64,000 nucleotides of DNA from assembly GCA_964017065.1 (NCBI GenBank), contig OZ024792.1:3839754-3903753 (forward strand), written 5' to 3'. Under the pieces are notes generated by a model. The model had not been told where the DNA came from, made no database searches, and saw only the letters and a program-made list of their open reading frames with translations. The first letter of the stretch is position 1. Each line of letters begins with the position of its first letter. The stretch comes from Haliclona indistincta. Lineage: Eukaryota; Porifera; Demospongiae; Haplosclerida; Chalinidae. This document shows positions 22,719 to 32,623 of the stretch, piece after piece. A program made the position numbers and the translations under genes.

Positions 22719-24613
22719 CTATGATGCTGTGTTCCAAAGATAATCAGCCACACTCGTTAGCTGTTCCTTAGTGAGGTCATATGAAAATGCTTGAATAGTT
22801 CCATCCTTTTTCTTAAAGTCTGTTTTTGAGAATTAAGTATATTATAGTAGACACATTGATCACATAATTACAACAGTTATATATCAAGGATACATCCTTT
22901 TGTGTCTTCTGGAGTAGATGAGAGGTCAAACTGAACTGGAAGTGCCATCTGCTGCATGCGAGCATGTTTGCTATGACCAAAAATTACAATCAAGAAATTG
23001 GCAAACAGGTAATTTACCGTGAATACTCTTGCTTTTTCTTTGCATCATTCAATCGTCTAACTTTCATATTCATCTCTTTGAGAGTCTTTTTCTTGTTCTT
23101 CAACATGTCCGCTACATCACTGTGAGGTAAGACGGATCAAAGAACAAATGTTACTATGGTCCTGACTAAGTTACATACTCTAGGAATAATGGTTGTCTTC
23201 CTGTTTCATGAACTGATGTACTTTGGTACATTCTAGTGATTTCTTCCTTTATTTGCTCCTCACGTTGTTTCATCACTACAAACATAATGATTAACTTGTC
23301 ATACATGTTTACAACTATAGTTCACATACCCTAGTTGGCACTGTAGCACACCATTGCAACACTGTGTGTACATGCCCGCTATGGCGCAACACAGTGTTCT
23401 CCGCTCTGGCGCAACTGTCGCAACATAACTACACCCAAGCAGTTATTGATCAACTATTATAGCTATAGAAAGGCATGGATATAGCTCATGACAGAAAAAT
23501 TTCCCAACTTCGCAGGATTATAATGCAAACGCCTTTAGAATGTACTCATGACTAAGGTAATTACAGTGAATATATCCATCCAAAAAAGGGTGCAGTGAGC
23601 ATATTTAGCGGTATACACTGAACGGGGATGTAATACAGGCCATCCAACAGGGACGATTTTCATCACAACTATACATGTGTACACAAAACAATGACAGTGT
23701 GAGCATGTTAACCAAGCTGAATGATGACCAATTTCCACAACTGAATGTTATTGCAAAAAAACCGATTGCCTAGGTATCCGCCTACACATACTCTTAATAA
23801 AATTACTAGCTTTGGACCTAGCACCAATTGCAATGGGGATGAACTTGCGCACGGGTATACCAAAAACCATTATATACCTCATTCAGAAGCCAATGAGTTA
23901 GCTAGATTACAGCCTAGCCCCGTAACCAGTCCTTCAAAAAGGGCCTGGTACAGACTGTCTACCAACGCACATATTAACAATTATAAATGGCAATAAAAAT
24001 GTAATAATGTGGGCAAGATGATTAAGGGTGTGGGGAGACAACGTCACGAGATTTTGTTCTTGCAAATTACTTCTCAGAAAGCTCCACACGCATCTCTTGA
24101 TGTTTGCGAGTGTGAAGAAGCGCTAGCAACAATGCAATGCTTGCCGAATGTCTATGATCGCGCCAAAGAAAGGACTAGCATCGGACGTGTAATGAGAATA
24201 TCCAATCGCCCAAGAAAAGTGGGGCAATTTGAGCATGCGCAGACAGTCTGAACCAGGCTCTTTTCTAAGAAAGAGCCTGGGATCGGAACGAGGCTAGGTT
24301 TAGTAGGTTACAGCCCTTTGCTGGCAGATACTTAACCGTCTGAATAGCAGTATTTACTAAATTATTGTACTTCACAAGGTATGTGCACACCTTCAGCTTA
24401 AACAGCACATGAATTATAATACTTACGATCACAAGCATCTCGATACTCTTCCATTCCTTTGTTAACCTTGTCAAATATCGTTTCCACCAAGCACAGTGAG
24501 TCTTCTACTGCTCTTATGTCATCTGCACGTGTCGCAATGTCTGTAATATCATCGATTATTCTCTTAGTGTCCTCAAATTGCTGGAAACGTTCTGCTAAAA
24601 CTACCTTAGCCAT
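22719..24613 (-). CDS. SPC24: Kinetochore NDC80-complex subunit SPC24
   Basis: Five exons in transcript order: 24613-24427, 23275-23179, 23119-23018, 22970-22894, 22819-22719, giving 187 aa (human 197). The N-terminal two thirds are heptad-rich coiled coil (MKQREEQIKEEI, KNKKKTLKEMN). The last 55 residues fit the globular RWD-like domain of Spc24: PVQFDLSSTPEDTKG, then AFSYDLTKEQL, then ADYLWNTAS, matching the human pattern IEWDY, IHLD and ISDYLWSL. The protein would pair with Spc25 and tether NDC80 to the inner kinetochore. Identification rests on this weak but ordered C-terminal match and on length. Intron 1 is 1.15 kb, long for this window. Confidence 0.72.
24253..24280. repeat. Perfect 11-bp hairpin in SPC24 intron 1
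   Basis: CCAGGCTCTTT at 24253-24263 and its exact reverse complement at 24270-24280 are separated by six bases. The surrounding intron (23276-24426) has GCATGCGCAGAC, the inverted form of a word in the 16011-16279 element, so it may hold decayed mobile sequence. Confidence 0.5.
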
Positions 24614-24863
24614 CTTGCTCTATTTCGCGCGCAATGAAATCTCCGCTGTCGTGGCCACGCCCCTTTTAAAATACTTGCTAGTCACGCCTCAACCTCGTGT
24701 ACGTAGAGCTGGAGGAAGTGAACTGCTAGTATAAAGGAAACTTGTGTCGTTGTCAAAGATAATAAACTCAAGGTAAACTAAAGCCGGGGGTAGGTAGGTG
24801 CTGTAGTCGAGGCTTTAGGTGTGCAGATTGATTCACTTTGTTGTGTTTACAGCCCGACCTCGC
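24614..24863. promoter_or_regulatory. Divergent upstream region SPC24 / twin-CX9C gene
   Basis: About 250 bp lie between start codons. On the + strand a 5' UTR intron is plausible: a donor near 24774 (AAG then GTAAAC) and an acceptor TTTACAG at about 24845-24851, just before the ATG. Confidence 0.4.
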
Positions 24864-25505
24864 ATGGATAAAGTGTTTCGGCTTGGTATTTCTGAAAGTG
24901 AAAAACGCCGCAGAGAAGAACGAAAGGCTAAAGCACACCTCGCTTGTGAGAGGGAAAGACTTGAGCTACTGCAGTGTTATCGTACTAGCAATCTCTTTCG
25001 TTTGTGCTCTGCAGAGCAGGAAAAGTTCTGGGACTGTTTCACCAAAGTAAGCTACAGTAGCTGAGGTACTATGCTGTTGTACCAACATGCAGGTTCCTGT
25101 GTAGTAATAATGTACAGATCATGAGACTCTTGTACTTGTGCTGATATGAATGTCTGCCAATTCCTGTTGTGAACATCACACACTACAGCTTTGTGTTTGT
25201 CACACAACGTTTTGTGATTGTATCTCAATACCGTGCGTATGTTATGACTTTCTCATAGTCATCACTCTTTTCAACTGCTTCATGTTTGCCTTTCGGTTCC
25301 ACGGTTTATGTAGTCATGTTTTCTCTACACAGTGAATGTTTGTCCAAGAAGATTTATCTGTTTTGAATTGCTAGCATAAGTTCATTTTTGTGGCAAGTGC
25401 TAACCTTGTGTGTTACCCTTTTCTTTATCTTTGACTCAGGAAAGAGACAAACAAGTAGAGGCTGAGATTCCAGACTGTCACTGGGACGAAGCTGAAAATA
25501 AATAG
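24864..25505 (+). CDS. Small twin-CX9C protein (mitochondrial intermembrane-space type)
   Basis: Exons 24864-25046 and 25440-25505 give 82 aa. Two CX9C motifs are exact: C-ERERLELLQ-C and C-SAEQEKFWD-C, separated by nine residues, the layout of coiled-coil-helix-coiled-coil-helix proteins imported and oxidised by the Mia40 pathway. The N terminus is charged (SESEKRRREERKAK) and the end acidic. Members of this fold serve in respiratory-chain assembly (COX17, CMC1, COX19, COA4 relatives); I could not assign a specific orthologue. An AATAAA at 25497-25502 overlaps the last codons. The next gene's ATG is only 67 bases after the stop, on the same strand. Confidence 0.8.
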
Positions 25506-25572
25506 CACTACTGGACTATTATAGTCTTATTACAAACACTATAGTTTCTGTTACTGCTACTTAATACGAATC

Positions 25573-27329
25573 ATGAGCTGTCCCAACTGCTGTTACTGGT
25601 GTTGTAGGCAATGTTGTCCTCCTGATCTTGAAGATGGCGACAAGGGAGAAAAATCATCACTGTTTCAGGGGGCTCGCTACTCTCCGGGAAGACAGGTGGA
25701 TATGGGTGTTGTTGTTATGCCTGATTTTGAGAAAGTGCCTTTGGAACGTGTGTTTGAATTCAAGCAGCCTCGTGCCCCGATGCCTGTACATCCTCAAATT
25801 GCTCCAGTTGTTACCACACAGCCGAGAATACACAAGTCAGAGTCACAGTCGACAGTGTCTTCTACAGCTGAAGATAGGTTTCCAATGATAACCTTCACTC
25901 TATACTATGATGTCCAACGAAGGACTCTGACAGTGCATCTCATTGATGCTGTCAATTTGCCTGCAATGGATCGTCGTGGAACATCCGATCCTTTTGTTAT
26001 TCTCTTCTTGTTGCCTAACAAGGAGGAAATATTCGAGAGCAAAGTACACAGGCGAACACTAGAACCAAGGTTTGATGAAGTTTTTGAGTTTAACGGTCTT
26101 CTACCAAATGAGATTCGAAGACAGAGCCTTGTTCTAAGAGTACTCGATAAGGATACGATTGGATCATCAGATTACATTGGAGGAGTGGTTTTACCATTGG
26201 AAGAAGCTGATCTTTACGGGGTGAAAGTGACGATGAGAATCAACCAAAGCCTTGGAGATGTGGAGGTATAAAAGAGAATAAAAGATAAATTTAAAATATT
26301 GCATTCTCTCCTGCAGTCGGATTCCAATGGAGATCTACTGTTATCACTCAGTTACAACCCTACCAATAACCTCATACAGGGTGTGGTGCTGAAGGCAACA
26401 AATCTTCAGAAAATGGACATTAGTGGATCAGCAGGTAGACTATTACACTGTAGCTTCGCATTACATGGTATGAAATCAATAATAGTTGAGAACACATTAT
26501 TGCATGAAAATCAGTGTTCAAGACTGTTGTTGACCCACCAGAGTGATTCCGCTGTGTTGTTTTCGAACGACTGGAGTATGCTATTAAAGTTATTCTTTAA
26601 AGTACACAAGCTAAGAATCGCTGTCGTGTAAATCTCAAAATTTCAACTACCTACTTAGCAGATGGCTTCCTCTTCTCTTCTATGAATGTATAAAATCATT
26701 TGCTTTAGTACCAGAGCCATATATAGTAGCTTCCTGTCTCGCTGGTTTCTTCCTCGTTCATTGCCTGACCTTAGGAATCAGGAAAACCATTTCAGTATGT
26801 ATGTGCTATCGACTAAAAATAGTATGTATAACGTGTCATTGGAAATGGCATGGTACTGTCGAATATGATACTTTCTGGTAGTGTTGTGGTATATGGCATT
26901 ACGATGATATACTTTTGAACTTTGTTTTACTAAAATAACATCCTGTTTCTCTGTTGTTGTTTTCCTTTAGACCCTTATGTTAAGATCTACTTGTTCTGCA
27001 AGGGAGAACGAAAATCAAAGTGGCGATCATCTGTGAAGAAGAAAACATTGGTTCCTATTTACAATGAACAATTTCATTTTGACATTTCAGATTTTGACAT
27101 CAGCCATGCTAGACTGGAGGTCTATGTCATGGACTACGATCGACTAAGTCGCAATGATGTGATGGGCATGATCCATTTCGGAGAGAAAGTTGCCCAATCC
27201 AGTGGACAACAGCATTGGAAAGAAATGCTAGCTAGCCCCCGTACTCCCATTTGTCGCTGGCATAGCTTAGTGGGCCAAGCTGAGAGTTCCTTGGCACTGG
27301 AAAAGAGCAAAAAAAAGACAGTTTCATGA
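25573..27329 (+). CDS. Synaptotagmin-family double-C2 protein with N-terminal cysteine cluster
   Basis: Exons 25573-26265, 26317-26434 and 26971-27329 give 389 aa. The N terminus is a Cys cluster (MSCPNCCYWCCRQCC) in place of a transmembrane segment, most likely palmitoylated for membrane anchoring, as in SYT17. C2A covers about residues 110-225 and C2B about 235-375. All five calcium-binding aspartates can be placed in both domains: C2A in PAMDRRGTSDPF, LRVLDKD and GSSDYIGG; C2B in QKMDISGSADPY, YVMDYD and SRNDVMG. C2B ends with the family-typical CRWHSL. The cysteine anchor suggests SYT17, yet vertebrate SYT17 has lost calcium ligands, so the exact subfamily is open. It is probably a calcium-responsive membrane-tethering protein. 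Confidence 0.88.
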
Positions 27330-27411
27330 TTCATTTTTATTAATTTTGATGATAGATGTGTAAATCAGAATTTTATTACAATCATGTACCCTAAAAATGT
27401 TATTGATCTGT

Positions 27412-27427
27412 GGGCGGGGCTCACGTG
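27412..27427 (+). promoter_or_regulatory. GC box and CACGTG E-box before sulfatase gene A
   Basis: GGGCGGGGC at 27412-27420 is followed by CACGTG at 27422-27427, six bases before the sulfatase ATG. TCACGTG resembles the core of the TFEB/CLEAR site of lysosomal genes; function is inference. Confidence 0.35.
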
Positions 27428-27432
27428 CAAAG

Positions 27433-29930
27433 ATGGAGAGGTCGAGGATGATCTTCGTGCTGTTGTTAGCGCTACAAACAGTAATGCAAGTTTCCTTAGT
27501 GACTGGTCGACCCAATATCGGTGCAGTAACCATGATAAGTGTTATTAAAGTCGTGATGTTTGTTTTCGGCATGTAGTCTACATACTGACAGATGATCAAG
27601 ATGTTAGACTCGATTCAATGAGTGTTCAGACTTCAGTTCAAACACTACTTGTAGAGAAAGGACTCAGTTTTAAGAATGCTTTTACATCGTCTCCACTTAG
27701 TTGTCCAGCCAGGTATATTATACTATTCCTTGGTACTGACAGTGCACTGGGAAATATCTTACAGAGGTTCCATTCTAACTGGGAAATATGTTCACAACCA
27801 TCAAATATACCAGGACCATGCTACAACAGGTTGTTATTCACTCTCTTGGAGAGAGAATGATGAGCAAAGAACCATTGGAGTCCACTTGGCAAAAGCTGGC
27901 TACAAGACAGGGTTTTTTGGTGTGCTTAGTAGGTTGTATATAATTATTATTGTTGTTGTTATTTTCAGGTGTGTATCTCAACCAGTACGGTACACCTGAG
28001 TCTCAGTCTACAGGCCAATATTTACCTCCTGGTTGGACCAGCTGGGTAGCTTTGATTGGCAACAGGTAATAATGGGCAGTCCAGTAAAGAGGACAGATTA
28101 GCTCTGTGTTGACATCAGCTGAGGTGGTTATTGTTTGCAAATTAGATGGGTCTTTACCAATGACAATCCTTAGTTATAAGAACAATGATCCATACAAATG
28201 GCAACTGTTCTAGGTGTTGAGTTTGTTTCTAAGCATAATTATTATCCGGCTGTGTTCTAGCTAACCAATTTGTTAAAACACCAGACAAGATTAGTCAGTA
28301 AACAGCCATCTTAGCTTTTATGTCAACCTCCTTGATGTCAACATGGTGCTATCCTGTCCTCATTAATAATGCAGTCCAGTGATTAGTGATTGCAATAGTA
28401 ATGTAGCATCAACTGTAGGTTATTGTCATTTTCTTTGAACATAGTAAGTATGTCAACTATAATACATCAGAAAACGGTTATGTGGAACAGCATGGCGATG
28501 ACTGGTTCAACTTTTACTTTCCTGATGAGATAGCCCAATCAACAGTCGAATTCATTCAGTCTAATTCTGATGGTGCCAAGCACAATGATACTCCACTCTT
28601 CCTCTTTGTGGCACCTCCAGCTCCTCATCGACCATCTTTACCTGCACCACAGTATGCTGAACTATTTATTGACCACAAGGCTCCTCGTACTCCATCGTTT
28701 GGTGTCAAAGGAGTGGACAAACACTGGCTCATATCAGAGGGTACAAATTTGCTAGATGTATTTTTCATTGTATTAAGGATTGTTTAGGTACACCTCCAAT
28801 GACCAAAGAGCTTACTGAAGATATTGATGATCAGTATCGCAAGAGATTACGTACTCTTGTGTCAGTTGATGATATGGTTGCTGAAATAGTGAACGCACTT
28901 GAGGTAGGCCCCTAAAGTCATCTTCAATTATACTTATGGCCTTCTTCTAAGAGTGAAGGTCTCTTGGACAACACTTACATAATTTACAACAGTGATAAAG
29001 GTAAAACATAATTATTACTATAATTATGCACTTAACTACCAAACCTACAGGCTATCACTTGGGTCAGTTCAATCAGGATGGAGGAAAGAGGCAGCCGTAT
29101 GACGAAGACATTAGAGTGCCTTTAATAGTGAGAGGTCCTGGAGTACCTGCTAATAGCATTACTTCAGCACTCGCTACAAACATTGATATGGTAATGTCAC
29201 ATGTACGTCATGTATTTACATGATATAATGCAGGCACCAACATTTATGGAACTAGCAGGTCAAAGTATACCAGAAGACATGGACGGTGTGTCACTTAAAC
29301 AACTTTTACTGTCAAATGATGAACGGGAAAAACAAGTTGAGTCCATCATAATATATAATCTTGATTCCAGCCGCATATTGCTGCCAGGAAAACCAAGAGT
29401 TTCAATTCTTGCTAGAGTACTATGGTGAAGATGAACCAACACATGACTTTGAGCGAGGTTATATGATTTTTGGTCTGATTATTCAAATTCAATCCTTACA
29501 GATTCTAGTAACAATACTTTTTTGGGTTTAAGATCTGCCAATGATAATGGACAATTTCTGTTTGCACAGTTTTATACAAACAGTGAGTGTAAGTCTTCAT
29601 TGACAACTTTATATTGTTTAACCCATGTAGATAATTTTCCTGTGGATCCTTCTCTTTTATACTTCAATGAGTACTATGAAATGAATACGGTATTTGGTGT
29701 TGCTTTTGAAACAAAGCTCACTCAATAACTCAAACATGTTATGCAGGACCCATGGCAGATGAAGAACTCTGTAGAACTGCTTACTACTGCCGAAATAAAT
29801 CATATAAAGGTAAATGAAGTGAATAGTCGCTGTTGATTCTCAGATGCTGACTTTGTAGGAGCTGATTGACCAATTTTACAAGTGCAAAGGTAGTACTTGT
29901 CGCACGCTGAGAAGCAAAGGAATAAATTGA
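27433..29930 (+). CDS. GNS-like sulfatase A, probable pseudoenzyme
   Basis: Fourteen exons: 27433-27520, 27577-27712, 27765-27919, 27969-28065, 28445-28740, 28788-28903, 28952-29000, 29051-29190, 29234-29335, 29388-29457, 29502-29582, 29631-29689, 29747-29809, 29859-29930, giving 507 aa with a signal peptide. The fold is that of N-acetylglucosamine-6-sulfatase: VYILTDDQDVRL, GSILTGKYVHNH, APPAPHRPS, GKRQPYDEDIRVP, and a C-terminal CKGSTCR. Three catalytic positions are changed. The formylglycine motif reads S71-C-P-A-R, so the Cys converted to formylglycine is Ser. The conserved Lys of GKYLNEYG is Val (GVYLNQYG). The metal-site SDNG is SDKG. The frame and splice sites are intact, so it is probably expressed, but standard sulfatase activity is unlikely. 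It lies just upstream of active-looking paralogue B with the same exon plan. Confidence 0.85.
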
Positions 29931-30104
29931 CACTGACTGTCAAACCTAGTGTTGCTGCAGCTGAATATAATTATTGTTTATTGCTGTCTTGTGACTACAA
30001 TAAAAATTTTAATTACATTCATGATCCAATTGTAGACGTTGCATACAGCTGGCTAGCTCAGACCTCTCGACTCATTACTACAAATACTGTACGCGGCTGA
30101 GTCC

Positions 30105-32326
30105 ATGATGACTAGCTACTTGCTCACTTTATTCCTGTTTGGAGTTTTCCTAGTTGCTCGTGCATCTAAACCGAACATCAGTAAGCTACATCACGTATAA
30201 TTGTATTGGTTAAATTATTCATGTAATAACGGTGCAGTCTATATTCTTACCGACGATCAGGATATTAAACTGGGCTCACTTAATGTGCAGCCAAAAGTAA
30301 GATCGATGCTGATCGAACAAGGACTATTCTTTGAAAACGGATTCGTTACTACACCTGTATGCTGCCCTTCAAGGTTAGACTGGAGCTCAGCTGCATCGAG
30401 CCCCTCCCACTTTGCGCTCCAGGTCTTCTATATTGACTGGAAAGTATGTTCACAACCACAAAACGTATGAAAATGGTGTGAACGCTGGTTGCAACGCTCC
30501 TTCATGGAGAAAATTAAATGAGAATAAGACTATGGGAGCTTATATGTCAGGAGCAGGCTACAAAACAGGATTTTTTGGTTAGCACTGCATAAACGAAATC
30601 TACTTACTGAAATTGTACTGCAGGAAAATACATCAATAACTATGCCTTGCCATCATCTGGGGTAGGTGTTGAACACATACCTCCAGGATGGACACGATGG
30701 TTTGGATTAGTTGGAAACAGGTACGTATATTCATAATAGTCTGCAACGTCACACCATCATTATTATTAGCAAGTTCTATAACTACAAAGTTTCAAACCAA
30801 GGCAAAATGGAATCACATGGCAGTGACTATGCAAAAGACTATTTCACAGATGTTGTTAAAAGAGAAGCTGTGCAATTTATTATGGATAGTGCTCCTGATG
30901 CAAAATCAGGGAACACTCCATTCTTTGCATACATAGCTACACCTGCTCCTCATCGCCCAATGACACCTGCACCACAGTATGCCAATAATTTTAGTAACTG
31001 GACTGCTCCTCGATCAGCATCTTATGGCATGCATGGAGCAGACAAGCATTGGATCATTTCAGATGGTAATTTTGCCCTGACAGAGGAATATGTTTGATAA
31101 CTAGTGTACAGGAACTCCTGCAATGACTACTCAAATTGCTGGAATCATTGATGATCAGTACCGAGATCGCTTGCGTTCACTTCTATCAGTAGATGATCTG
31201 GTAGAAGAAGTTATTAACACACTTAAGGTAAATGCCAATAGCATAAATTGTACATTTGTAAAAAAATAATGAACATGATAATTAGAAAGAGGGTGTACTT
31301 GATAACACCTACATTTTCTACAACAGTGATCATGGTAAGTACAGACATTAACTCCTGACTTGAATCACTTTAGTCACAACATGTAGGCTATCATTTGGGA
31401 CAGTTTAATCAGCAGGGAGAGAAAAGGCAGCCATATGATGAAGACATCAGAGTACCATTTATAGTAAGAGGTCCTGGAGTGCCTGCAAATGAAACAACAC
31501 TAGCACTTGCTCTGAACATTGACCTAGTAAGATCAGTAATAATTGTTGTATTACATGATAATACTCCTTTTAATTACAGGCCCCTACTTTCATCGATCTA
31601 GCTGGCTCTTCAGTACCCGAAGATATGGACGGTACTTCACTAGAGTCAGTTCTCCACTTTCAGGATGAAAGGAACAAGCAGGTTGAGAATATCAATAAAA
31701 ATTAGCCATTCTAATAATTCTACTATTGTAGGATGAAGGTAGCTATCAGTTTATGGTGGAGTATTATGGTGAGGGTGGCAATACTGGCTGTATGCACAAT
31801 ACTCTGCCTGTTCCTTTTAACCACGGTAAAAATTGCACTGTTAAAATTATTGACAGACAAGTGGCACGATGAATTCTCTAGATTGTCACAATAACACATT
31901 CTTGACTATTCGTGGTGCTGACAGTAGCTCCAAGGACTACATTTATGCACAGTTCTACTCTACTGGTCAGCTAGTTTACGCTATATAGTTAATAGTTTAA
32001 TTTACTTTTTGTACAAATCTAGATCAATTCCCAATCACCAGTGACCCTTATTTCACTGAGTACTACAATTTAAAAGAGGTTCAAAATTATTTTATTATTA
32101 TTTTTATTTTAAATCATAACATGATTATTACAGGATTTATGGGAGACAGTAAATGCTGTTAAAACTTTATCAACTGATCAGCAGAAACAAATGAAAGTAA
32201 TGAAAAGCTTGCTGCTACCAATCATCTAGTATACTTTACACATTACTTTTGTAGGACATGATTGCTGCTTTCTATGACTGCCATGGAAAAGATTGTCAGC
32301 AGTTAAGAAGGAAACCATTGGTTTAA
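30105..32326 (+). CDS. N-acetylglucosamine-6-sulfatase-like sulfatase B
   Basis: Fourteen exons: 30105-30180, 30238-30373, 30423-30577, 30624-30720, 30770-31065, 31112-31227, 31286-31334, 31387-31526, 31580-31681, 31732-31825, 31882-31965, 32023-32078, 32134-32196, 32255-32326, giving 511 aa. A signal peptide (SYLLTLFLFGVFLVARA) implies entry to the secretory or lysosomal route. Active-site landmarks are intact: TDDQD for calcium, C67-C-P-S-R for formylglycine, GKYINNY, TPAPHRPM, SDHG and EKRQPYDED. GNS removes 6-sulfate from glucosamine residues of heparan and keratan sulfate; the true substrate in a sponge-like animal is unknown. Exon number and phases equal those of gene A, and internal exons have nearly the same lengths, so the pair arose by tandem duplication. 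174 bp separate them. Confidence 0.88.
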
Positions 32327-32623
32327 CTTTGTCGCTTGCTGTACGTAATAATAATAGCAAAAATTAGCTACTCTTGCTCTTTGCAGTAACTGTCAATAAT
32401 AATTAATTTTTATGAGGCTAATAAATCAGTTGCTAGGTAACGGAATGGGAGTGGTCCGGTAGTGTACAAAAGAAGGCGGACTACTTGCGAGTTGCGATCC
32501 AAAAGCTGCAGCTGCAAGCAAGATTGAACGAGGACCCTGCGAGAGGTGTTGCAGTAGTTAACATTATAATTATTTTGGATAAAACTCATCACCACGGAGA
32601 CGCGACAAATGGAGTAGAATCTC

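Noticed and set aside
23535..24251. Short frames in SPC24 intron 1
   Set aside because: They lie in repeat-like intron sequence, have no recognisable domains, and would interrupt a well-phased gene.
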